Below, one piece after another: positions 11,201 through 23,200 of a stretch of DNA of 64,000 nt. The translations under genes and the position numbers were made by a program. Source of the DNA: Phalacrocorax aristotelis (lineage: Eukaryota; Chordata; Aves; Suliformes; Phalacrocoracidae). The stretch lies in contig NC_134310.1 in NCBI RefSeq assembly GCF_949628215.1, positions 13,343,401 to 13,407,400 on the forward strand, read 5' to 3'. The notes under the pieces were generated by a model. It was not told the DNA's origin. It did not search any database and saw only the letters and a program-made list of their open reading frames with translations. Positions within the stretch are counted from its first letter, which is position 1. The number at the start of each line of letters is the position of its first letter.

Positions 11201-14200
11201 GAGAACCCCAAGCCTGTTCCCAAGAAGGAGGCATCGCTGGAGCCAAGCCCACTGCTCTCTGAGTACCAACTCCACAGTGGGTCCTTCCCGCCCCTCTCAG
11301 TGGACAGTATGCCTGTGAGCAGAGTGGGAGGCCATGCAAATCCCTGCTGGATGAGTGGCAGTGAGACCAGCAGCTCTGGTCCCCTGAGCAGCATGGGAAT
11401 ACAGCCCCTCAATGGTAGGTTCCCATCTGCCAGGATGTGCTAGTCTGGAACATCTCCAGCTCTCTGGCTACTGCTCCCTATAGCACCACCCTTCCTTATA
11501 GCTGCAGCCTGGGGCAAAATTGCATCTGGGTGCTGCAGCACCCAACAGCCCCCATCATCACTCTGCCCGCAAAAGAAAGTCATATGCTAAGAGCATGTCC
11601 ACCCAGTCCTGACTTCTACACTGTGTCTCTGGAGAGGGCAGCATGGGGCTGCTGAACTTACAGCACCCTACACCAGGTGCTTGCACCCCAAACCTGCTCC
11701 CTCTTTGCCCGCAGCCATGAGGCCACCCATGCTCCTGCCCTGCTCTGCCAGGCTGTGGCCTCTGCCTCCCTTCATGTATGTATGCTAATGTCCTGAAACG
11801 CTGCTGGACTTTTAACTAACTTGCTGTCTCTCTTCCTCTGTCCTTCCTCTTTCTCATCCTCTCTCCCTGTTTCCCCTCCATGCCTTCCTGTCTGCTCACA
11901 TCCTCCCATCTGGTGCTCACTGCCTGCACCATTCTAGCAAACCACCTCTTCCCCCAAACACTGAAGTGGTGGGAGTACAGGCAGAAAAAACCCTGAGTCT
12001 GGACCATGTTTCAGGGCTGCCTGGTTTAGCAGGCAGCCTAGACAGGAAGCAGCAATAGCCCCGGCTGAACTGGGGGAACCCCATCTTTGAGCTCCCTGGC
12101 ACTCTCAACACCAGCCATTTCCACTGCAAGCTGAATGGTGCACACCACCTTTCTGCTGGGGGGGGTGTCTTGGGAGGTGACCTTGGGGCCCAGGTTCAGT
12201 ATACCAGCTATGCCTGGCCTCATCACTGCTCTGCCTGCTCTGAGAGGGAGGGATGATGCATCTTCTCACAGTGGGGCTGAGGAGTACAAGACAAAAGTCA
12301 AATTGCCTCACTGATGGGTACACTATGCGTGGCGCTTCCCTTATTCTCCACAAGGTGAGAGCAGTCAGGTCCAGCTCTGGGCTCAATTGAAGGGTAAAGT
12401 GAATGGCCCAAGAGCTGGCTCAGACCTCAGCAAGTGCTACTGGACTGTGTCCAGCTTGTAGTTCATGTCTCTCATAGGAGTTGTGGCCCTTGGAGATCTC
12501 ATGTCTGTGCCCCACAGTGTCTGCCCATCTGCCCCAGCCCTGGGAGCGTGCTAGGTGCTGGGCTGTAGCTCTCAGGACAGCTGGCAACACTGTAGGGATC
12601 CACGGGGCTCTGTCTTCTCCATGCTCCACCCTTAAGGTATTCTCTGTCCTCCAAAACCTATGCAGGAAGGGCTGAGTGGCTGGCTGCTTTTGGCTGAACC
12701 TTTGAGAGTCCTCCAGGAGGAGCAGAGGTATCTGTGGGAGGGAGAGCATTCATGAGGCCAGCCCCAAGTTGTGGAGCGAATTCCCCAAAGCTCTACACCT
12801 CACTGCCAACCCAAACAGTTTCTTCATCCCTCCTTCACAGGAAGATGCCTTGCCCAGAGCTGGGGAATCAACCAGATGGAAACGTAGCACATGAAAGAGC
12901 TCCTGCGAAAGTCACCCCTTGAAAATAGAGACCATCCATTGAAAATAGAAACAGGCAGAAGGCATGTAGTTTGTTGTCTGTGGATGCCTGTGTGTGACGA
13001 GTAGGGATTTTCTCTGTGCTCTGTTTTTGACCCCACTTGCTGGGCTATCCGCACAGCAGCCCTGAAAGTCTGGTGCAGTGAGGTTTTCCTTAGCACCAGC
13101 TCATGAGGGTGAACCTCCCACAGTATCTTCCAGTGCCCATGGGCCCCCAGTCAAGCTGGAGCTAGATGTTGGGTGATCTGTGGGGTTGAACTCTACAGGC
13201 TCATGTTGCAAACCATTGTTGGAAGAGTAACAAGCCTGTAGCCTAGCTGTCTTGGACAGGCTGGTGTGAAGACTTCTGCTACTGCAGGTTGTTTCTGGGA
13301 AAAGCAAACAATGTGGGAGAAGCTTTGGTATAAGGGCTTGGGGCTGATCCTTCTCCCTGTCTTGGCCCTGCAGGGCAGTCTATGAGGCAACTCCAGCTTA
13401 CCTACACTGACTTCTTCCCTGACTACTTCTCACTAGCAGAGAAACCCCCTGCTGAGTTCTGCCTCTCCCCAGATGGCAACACAGAGTCCATCTCCATTGA
13501 CCTGCTGCAGAAGAAGGGTGAGTCTGTGCATCTTGTGAAAGTGGAGGAGGGTGTGGCATAGCACAGCATAAGGCAAATAGTGCTTCTCTCTGTCTCATCT
13601 CACCTCTGTAGACATAATGGTTTCTTTCCCTGCCCTTCTCTACTGTAGCATCATAACTACATGTTCCCCTGGACTGATGGCTGTTTCCACAGCAGGTTCT
13701 TGTGTTCTCTGCACCATGCCACATGCCACGGAGTATGTTTGAGCTGCTTGTCCCAGGAAGTATGTTTAGAAAGGATTTTAAGTCCACAAGAAAGGGTGGA
13801 AAGAGCAGGCAGGCACAGGAGTATGACCCTAAGGCAGGGCATGCTGCCACCCCTGCCTCAGTATACAAGGATAGACCTCTGAATCTGTGTGATGGTTCAG
13901 ATTTGCTAGCCTGAGATTTTGCAATTTATGTAAAAGGTCTGTTGGGTCCTACATGGTAAAGTGTTTATGTAAAAGGGTGGGAGAAAGGATTCCAAAGCAG
14001 GACCAGATATAGATGTAATGAGACCCATGGTAAAGGCAAGCTTGGGGACTGCCTCAATAATCATGTCAGAGGCATGAGATGTGCAGAAAAGTTCCCATGC
14101 CTTTGCCAGCTATGTGTTGGTGATTACCAGATGGCAGCCTTCCCTTCTATTCCACTTCTGTTCTTGCATCATACTGATGCAGGTGTCAGATTACCCACCA

Positions 14201-17200
14201 CTGGCTTGTTACTGAAAGTCATTACATAGCTTGCCAAATGCATGGCTTCTGCCCTGCCACCCTGTAAGATAAAAGCAGCAAAAGACTCATTGTCTCAGAC
14301 CCCATCTCTGCTCCCTCAAGGGATGGTGTGTGGAGGTGATGGTCCATGTCCCTTGGGAACACTGACAGGGTGTCTTATGATTCAGCCACTTCTAAAGGTT
14401 GTCATACTGTTGGGCTGATACATGAGCCAGCAGGGATAGATTTGGTGAAGGGTTCTGCATGTTTTTGGCAGATAAACTAATCATGTTTCCAGAAAGGGCA
14501 TGTGTGCTGACATGGGCTTGAAATGCCCCTGCCTGATTTATTCATGAAGTGTTTGGTCAGGGTCTGTCCTAGAAGCCCCTCAGGCAGCTCTCTGACTCTG
14601 TTTTTCCCTCTAGGTCTAGTGAAGGCAATCAACACTGCTGTTGACCTGATTGTGGCTCACTTTGGAACCAGCAGGGATCCAGGGGTGAAGGTAAGTCTTG
14701 CTTTCAGTATGGCTTCTCAACATCATGAGTGACATGGAGAGAATGGAGAAAGATTGCCTCTCCATTCTATTCAGTTAAAAAGCTACAGGGTATCCAATGA
14801 AGCTAGCAGTACCAAGAACAAAACAAAGGCAGTGGTACATCATGCAGCAAATAGTAAATCTGTGACACCTCTTGCTGTATGATGCTGGGGGTGCTAAAAG
14901 GTTATGTGGATTTAAGGGAAGATAGAAAAATACAGGGAGGGGAAATAAATTGAGTCTACTAAACACAGGAATCATGTCCAGCTTAGGTAGTCTCTGAGCT
15001 GAAAGTAGTTGTAGGCTGGGAGAGCATTAAGAGGAAGTATTATATGTTTGCTCTGGTTTGACTGTTTCTTATGTACTTACTCATAGCTCCTTATAAGAGA
15101 GAATATCAGGCCAACTGGAATTCTGGTCTGATGCACCACCAGCTCTTTTTCCTCATATAGTGGAGAGCTGTGTTTCCCTCCTCCACCCATCCAGGAATTC
15201 TGTTCTGGCACTGATGCCAGGGCACAGCGCAGAGTCTCCAGTCACAGAATCACAGAATGGTAGGGATTGGAAGGGACCTCTGGAAATCATCTTGTCCAAC
15301 CACCCTGCTTGAGCAGGGACACCTAGAGCAAGGGCCACAGGAACACGTCCAGGTGGGTTTTGAATGTGTCCAGGGAAGGAGACTCCACAACCTCTCTGGA
15401 CAGCCTGTTCCGCTGCTCTGCCACCCTCACAGGAAATAAGTTTTTTGTCATGTTTAGGTGGAACTTCCCGTGTTCCAACTTGTGCCCATTGCCCCTTGTC
15501 CTGTCATTGGGCACTACTGAAAAGAGCCTGGTCCCATCATCCTGACACCGACCCTTTAGATATGTATAGGTATTGATGAAATCCCCCCTCGGTCCTCTCT
15601 TCTCCAGGCTGAACAAACCCAAGTCTCTCAGCCTTTCCTCATAAGGGAGATGCTCCAGTCCCCTGATCATCTTGGTAGCTCTCTGCTGGACTTGCTCAAG
15701 CAGTTCCCTGTCCTTCTTAAACTGGGGGGGCCCAAAACTGGACACAGGACTCCAGATGTGGCCTCACTAGGGCAGAGTAGAGGGGGAGGATAACCTCCCT
15801 CAACCTGCTGGCCACACTCCTTTTAATGCAGCCCAGGATACCGTTGGCCTTCTTGGCCACAAGGGCACATTGTTGGCTCAGGGTCAGCTTGCTGTCCACC
15901 AGCACTCCCAGGTCCTTCTCAACAGAGCCGCTTTCCAGTAGTTCAGCCCCCCAGCCTGTACTGGTGCATGGGGTTGTTCCTCCCCAGGTGCAGGACCTCT
16001 ACACTTGCTCTTGTTGAATTTCACAAAGTTCCCCTCGGCCCAGCTCTCCAGCCTGTCCAAGTCTCGTTGGATGGCAGCACAGCATTCTGGCGTATCAGCC
16101 ACTCCTCCCAGCTTGGTATCATCAGCGAACTTGCTAAGGGTACACTCTATCCCTTCATCCAGGTCATTGATGAATATATTGGACAGGACTGGACCCAGCA
16201 CAGACCCCTGGGGAACACCGCTAGGTACAGCCCTCCAACCAGACTCTGCTCCACTGATCACGACCCTCTGAGTTCTGTTGTTGAGCCAGTTCTCTAGCCA
16301 CCTCACTGTCCACTCATCTAAACCACACTTCTTTAGCTTGCCTGTGAGGATGTTATGGGAGACAGTGTCGAATGCCTTACTGAAGCTGAGATAAACAACA
16401 TCCACTGCTCTCCCTTTGTCGACCCGGCCAGTCATGCCATCACAGAAGGCTATCAGGTTGGTCAAGCATGATCTTCCCTTGGTGAATCCATGTTGACTAC
16501 TTCTGATAACCTTCTTTTCCTCTACATGCCTGGAGATGACCTCCAGGATGAACTGCTCCATCACCTTTCTGGCCTATAGTTTCCCAGGTCCTCCTTCTTG
16601 CCCTTTATGAAGATTGGAGTGACGTTTGCTTTCCTCCAGTCCTTGGGCACCTCTCCTGTCCTCCATGACCTTTAAAAGATGATGGAGAGGGGCTCAGCAA
16701 GAACATCTGCCAGCTCCCTCAACACTCATGGGTGCATCCCATCAGGGCCCATGGATCTGCGAGGATCCAGTTTGCCTAGGTGATCTCTGATCCAATCCTT
16801 CTCAACCAAGGGGAAGTCCTCCTTTCTCCAGATATTTTCTCTCTCTTCTGGGGGCTGAGATGCCTGAGGGCCAGCCTTAGCAGTATAGACTGAGGCAAAG
16901 AAGGCATTCACTAACTCTGCCTTCTCTGCATCCTGCGTCACCAGGGACCCTTCCTTGTTCAGCAGTGGGCCCACTGTATCCCCAGTCTTCCTTTTACTGC
17001 TGATGTATTTAAACAAGCCCTTCTTGTTCTCCTTGACATGCTTTGCCAGGTTTAGTTCCAAGTGGGCCTTGGCCTTCCTTGTTGCATCTCTGCATACCCT
17101 GACAAAATTCCTGTATTCTTCCCAAGTGGCCAGTCCCTTTTTCCACATACTTTGAACCTCCCTCTTCCATTTGAGTTTTTGTAGAAGTGCTTTGGTCATC

Positions 17201-20200
17201 CATGCAGGTCTCCTGGCTCCTCTGCCTGACTTCTTCCTCCTAGGAATGCACCAATCTTGAGTGTGGAGGAAGTGGTCCTTGAATACTGTCCAGCTCTCTT
17301 GGACCGCCCTGCCTTCCAGAGCCCTAGCCCATGGGATTCCTCCTAGCAGGTCTTTGAAGAGGCCAAAGTTGGCCCTCTTGAAGTCCAAAGTTGTAATTCG
17401 ACTCATAGCCCTGCTTCTACTTAGCAGTATCGTGAACTCGACCATCTCATGGTCACTGCAGCCAAGGCTACCCCCAACTCTCACATCCTCAACCAGCCCT
17501 TCCTTGTTTGTTAGAATAACGTCGAGCAGCAGATCTCGCTTCGTTGGCTCCTCCACCACCTGCATCAAAAAGTTGTCCTCAATGCTCCGCAGGAATCTTC
17601 TAGATCATTGTGCTGGTTGAGACTGAGAAAGAGTTAATTCTCTTCACTGTAACATCTGTAGTAGTCAGGGACCTTTCCAGCTTCCCATGCTCTGCCATGT
17701 GGGCATGAGGCCAGAAGGGGCGGGACCACAGCCAAGGCAGCTGATCCCAACTGGCCAATGGGTTATTCATTCCATACCATGTGAAGCCATGACCAGTATA
17801 TTAACCGGGGCAGTTGGTGTGCGGGTGGGGCAGTTGTGCCTCAGGGACTGGCAGCATCGGGTTGGTGTGCCATGAGCAGCTGCATCACTTGCTGTTTGTT
17901 TTGTTTGTTCATTCCCCCCCGTCCCTGACCTTCACACCTCTCTCATTGTTTTCCTTTCCATTGCATTATTGCTCCTATTGTTGTTATTGTTTTATTTTAA
18001 TTATTAAATGGTTCTTATCTCAACCCATGAGTTTTACCCTTCTGATTCTCTCCCCCATCCCAACGGTGGGGGAGTGAGCGAGCGGCTGTGCGGGGCTGAG
18101 TTGCTGGCTAAACCACAAGAGTGTTTTTTGGTACCCAACATGGGGCACAGAGGGTTTGAGATAACAGGTGCTGGTAACAGCACCATGTTCTTGTTTTTGC
18201 AGTACGTGTTAAGGACGGGTGTTGGTCTGTTTAGTCTGCTGTGTTCTGCTGTGATTAGTGATGTTTTGCCTAACAGATCTGTTCTGCAAACGCTGGTTTT
18301 CAGCTTTATCTGGTATTTGGGGTTTTTGCTGGATCTGTTACTGTATATTGGATACCATCTTATTGAAGCAATTAGGAATTATAACTCCTCTTCTGAGAGA
18401 TTTTTTATGGAGGAAATACAGAATAGTATCTTTGCTACTTCTATGCTGTCTCCACCTTTATTGCAACATCCTTTTTGTATATATATCTTGAACATCCTTG
18501 GGTAGTTAAGATACACTTATTGTTAGTTTTTGGGCGTGTTCTTTTGGTTTTGACTAAGGTCAGAAAGCAACTTAAGAATATCATCCTGAGATCTGCCCCA
18601 AGTTTTGATAGTTTTGAGTGGCAGGGCATGTGGGATAGCATGGGCAAATACCTAAGGCAGTGGGCACCCCCAGTGTTTTGGAGCTTCACCCCTGAACAAG
18701 TGCAGAATCCTGAAAAACTATTAGAATATTTGCAGAATGTATGTTCTTACCCTGGGAAATGTAGAGACACACAGATAACTGCAACATGCTGGGGCCTGGC
18801 CCATGCATACTGAGCCCTACTCAACAGTATTCAGTGCTCCCAAGGGGAAGAGAAGGTCTCTGGATTGAAATGCAAAGTGACAGGCACTGCAGCTGCTCCA
18901 ACCGTGATGAAAGGCACTGCAGCTGATTCAGAGAATCAACCCATGCCAGTACCAGTCGCTCCTACACACAAGAAGAAATCATGGAAGAGAAAGTCAACTC
19001 ATTTAGAAAGAGATGAGGAAGAAGCAGGGCCATCATGAGGAGAAGAGGAGGAAAAAGCCATAAATGAATGGAGACCACCCGATCCCTGTCCTTGAGTGAG
19101 TCGGGAGATGTGGGAAAAGATTTCGGCTGTTGTCTAGGTGATCAAATTGCCACCTGGCTGCTCCGAAGCTGGGATAACAGGGCCAGTAGTCTGGAATTAG
19201 AAGGGAAGGAAGCCAAACAACTGGGTTTCCTTTCTGGGGAAGGGGGCATTGACAGAGCAATTGGAAAAGGGACACAAGCCCTCAGCCTCTGGAGGCGACT
19301 CCTGTCCATTGTGAAGAAAAGGTACCCCTTCAAGGAAGATATTGTATATCGCCTAGGAAAATGGACAACTATGGAGAAAGGCATCTAGTATCTAAGGGAA
19401 TTAGCTGTGCTTGAGGTGATTTATGGTGACCTGGACGGTCAACAGTCATCCAAAGATCCAGATGAAGCCGAGTGCACGCGACCCATGTGGCAGAAGTTTG
19501 TATGGAGCACACCATCCTCGTATGCAAACTCATTGGCAGTAATGTCCTGGAGAGAGGACGAGGCACCAACAGTGGCAGAGGTGACTGATAGACTCCGGGA
19601 CTATGAAGCAAATATCTGTTCCTCGCTAGTTTCTGCTGTGGAGAAACTTTCCTAAGTCCAGCAACTCAAAGAAGATATGTCCTACTCCCCACGGTTATAG
19701 ACCAGTATCTCAGCTGTTAGGAGTAAACGTCCCTTTGCTCAAAAGAGGGGATACACACCACGAGGCATCCTATGGTTTTATGTGCTTGTCCATGGAGAGG
19801 TCATGAAGAAGTGGGATGGAAAACCTACCTCAGTCCTAGAGGCACGGGTACGTGAGCTGCAAAGAAAAATGATCGCTCAGGGTGGTTCTTCCCAGAAAGC
19901 TGCTGCTCCAGTCTCCAGTAAGCAATTCCCCAGACAGAGGAGTTGAAGCACTCATTTTATTTATGGTCCTAATAGAGACACTTGTGATTTGTATTTACAA
20001 GAAGTGAGTGGTGAATACTATGATCAGGAATAGAGGGGCTCTACCACCAGCCAGGTGGAGGAAAGGGATAACCAGGTTTACTGGGCTGTGTGTATTAGAT
20101 GGCCTGGCACATCCGACCCACAGGAGTACAAAGCTTTAGTGGACACTGGTGCACAGTGCAATTTCAAGGACCCAAAAGGGTACAAGTGGGATTTTGGAGT

Positions 20201-23200
20201 AGCTGCCTTGGAGATGGAGAAAACTGAACAGCTGTCTACCTTGCCTGGCCTCTCAAAGGACCCTTCTGTTGTGGGGTTGCTGAGGGTCAAAGAACAACAG
20301 GTGCCGATCGCCACCACAGCAGTGCACCTGCAGCATTATCGCACCAACCGAGAATCCCTGATTCCAGTCCATGAGCTGACTCACCGACTGAAGAGCCAAG
20401 GGGTGATTACTAAGACCCGCTCACCCTTTAACAGTCCCATATGTCCAGTGTGGAAGTCTAATGTACAGTGGAGGCTAACAGTAGACTATCAAGGCCTGAA
20501 TGAAGTCACTCCACCACCGAGTGCTGCTGTGCCAGACATGCTAGAACGTCAATACGAACTGGAGTCAAAGGCAGCCAAGTGGTATGCCACAATTGATATT
20601 GCTATTGCATTCTTCTCCGTCCCTCTGGCAGCAGAGTGCAGGCCACAGTTTGCTTTCACTTGGAGGGGCGTCCAGTACACCTGGAATCAACTGCCCCAGG
20701 CGTGGAAACACAGTCCTACCATTTGCCATGGACTGATTCAGACTGTACTGGAACAGGGAGAAGCTCCAGAATACCTTCAATACATTGACGACATCATCGT
20801 TTGGGGCAACACAGCAGAAGAAATCTTTGAGAAAGGGAAGAAAACAGTCCAAAATATCCCTCTGAAAGCTGGTTTTGCCATAAAAAAAGTAAGGTCAAAG
20901 GACCCGCACAAGAGATCCAGTTATCAGGAATCAAATGGCAAGAGGCCATCATCAGTTTCCAATGGATGTGATCAACAAAATAGCAGCCATGCCTCCACCA
21001 ACAAGCAAAAAGGAAACACAAGCTTTTTTGGGCGTTGTGGGTTTTTGGAGAATGCATATTCCAGATTATAGTCTGATCGTAAGCCCTCTCTATCAAGTGA
21101 CTTGGAAGAAGAATGATTTCAAATGGGGCCCTGAGCAACAACAAGCCTTTGAACAGATTAAACGAGAAATAGTTCACGCAGTAGCCCATAGGCCAGTCCA
21201 GGCAGAACAAGATGTAATAAAAATGTGCTCTACGCTGCAGCTGGGGAGAATGGCCCTACCTGGAGCCTCTGGCAGAAAGCACATGGGGAGACCCGAGGTC
21301 GTCCCCTAGGGTTTTAGAGTCGTGGATACAGAGAGTCCGAAGCCCGGTATACTCCAACTGAAAAGGTGATTTTAGCAGCATTATGAAGGGGTTTGAGCTG
21401 CTTCAGAAGTGATTGGTACTGAGGCACAGTTGCTCCTGGCACCCCGACTGCCGGTGCTGGGCTGGATGTTCAAAGGAAATACCCCCTCTACACACCATGC
21501 AACTGATGCTACATGGAGTAAATGGGTTGCACTGATCACCCAGCGGGCTCGAGTAGGAAACCCCAGTCGCCCAGGAATCTTGGAAGTGATTATGGACTGG
21601 CCAGAAGGCAAAGACTTTGGAATATCACCAGAGGAGGAGGTGACATGTGCTGAAGAAGCCCCACTTTATAACAAACTGCCAGAAAATGATTAGTAATATG
21701 CCATGTTCACTGATGGGTCCTGTCGCCTTGTGGGAAAGCACTGGAGATGGAAGGCTGACGCATGGAGTCCTACACGACAAGTCGCAGAAACTGCTGAAGG
21801 AGAAGGTGAATCGAGCCAGTTTGCAGAGGTAAAGGCCATCCAGATGGCCTTAGACATTGCTGAACGGGAAAAGTGGCCAGTGCTCTATCTCTGTACTGAC
21901 TCCTGGATGGTGGCAAATGCCCTGTGGGGCTGGCTATAGCAGTGGAAGCAGAGCAACTGGCAGCACATAGGCAAACCCATCTGGGCTGCCACATTGTGGC
22001 AAGATAATGCTTCCCGGGTAGAGTACCTTATTGTAAAGGTACATCATGTTGATGCTCACGTCCTCAAAAGTCGGGCCACTGAGGAACACAGAATAATAGA
22101 ATCACAGAGTCATTAAGGTTGGAAAAGACCCTTAAGATCATCGAGTCCAACTGCTAACCTATCACTGCCAAGTCCACCACTAAACCATATCCTCAAGCAC
22201 CATGTGTACCCTTCTTTTAAATACCTCCAGGGATGGAGACTCAACCACCTCCCTGGGTAGCCTGTTCCAATGTTTGACAACCCTTTCGGTGAAGAAATTT
22301 TTCCTAATGTCCAACCTAAACTTCCCCTGGTGCAGCTTGAGGCCATTTCCTCTCAGCCTATCGCTTGTTACTAGGGAGAAGAGTCTGACCCCTGCCGCGC
22401 TACAACCCCCTTTCAGGTAGTTGTAGGGAGCAACAAGGTCTCCCCTCAGCCTCCTCTTCTCCAGGCTAAACAACCGCAGTTCCCTCAGCCGCTCCTCAGA
22501 AGACTTGTTCTCTAGACCCTTCACCAACTTCGTTGCCCTTCTTTGGACACACTCCAGCACCTCGATGTCCTTCCTGTAGTGAGGGGCCCAAAACTGAACA
22601 CAGTATTCAAGGTGTGGCCTCACCAGTGCCAAGTACAGGGGCACTATCACCTCCCTGCTCCTGCTCGCCACATTATTCCTGATACAAGCCAGGATGCCAT
22701 TGGCCTTCCTGGCCACCTGGGCACACTGCCGGCTCATGTTCAGCTGGCTGTCAACCAGCACCCCCAGGTCCTTTTCCTCCAGGCAGCTCTCCAGCCACGC
22801 CTCCCCAAGCCTGTAGCATTGCATGGGGTTGTTGTGACCCAAGTGCAGGACCCAGCACTTAGCCTTGTTGAATCTCATACTGTTGGCTCCGGCCCAACAA
22901 TCCAGCCTGTCCAGGTCCCTCTGTAGGGCCTTCCTGCCCTCCAGCAGATCGACATTTCCACCCAGCTTGGTGTCATCTGCAAACTTACTGAGGGTGCACT
23001 CAATCCCCTCATCCAGATCATCAATGAAGATATTGAACAGGACCGGCCCCAACACTGAGCCCTGGGGAACACCACTCGTGACTGGCCACCAACTGGATTT
23101 GACTCCATTCACCACCACTCTCTGGGCTCGGCCATCCAGCCAGTTTTTAACCCAGCGCAGAGTGCACTTGTCCAAGCCGTGAGCAGCCAGCTTCTCCAGG

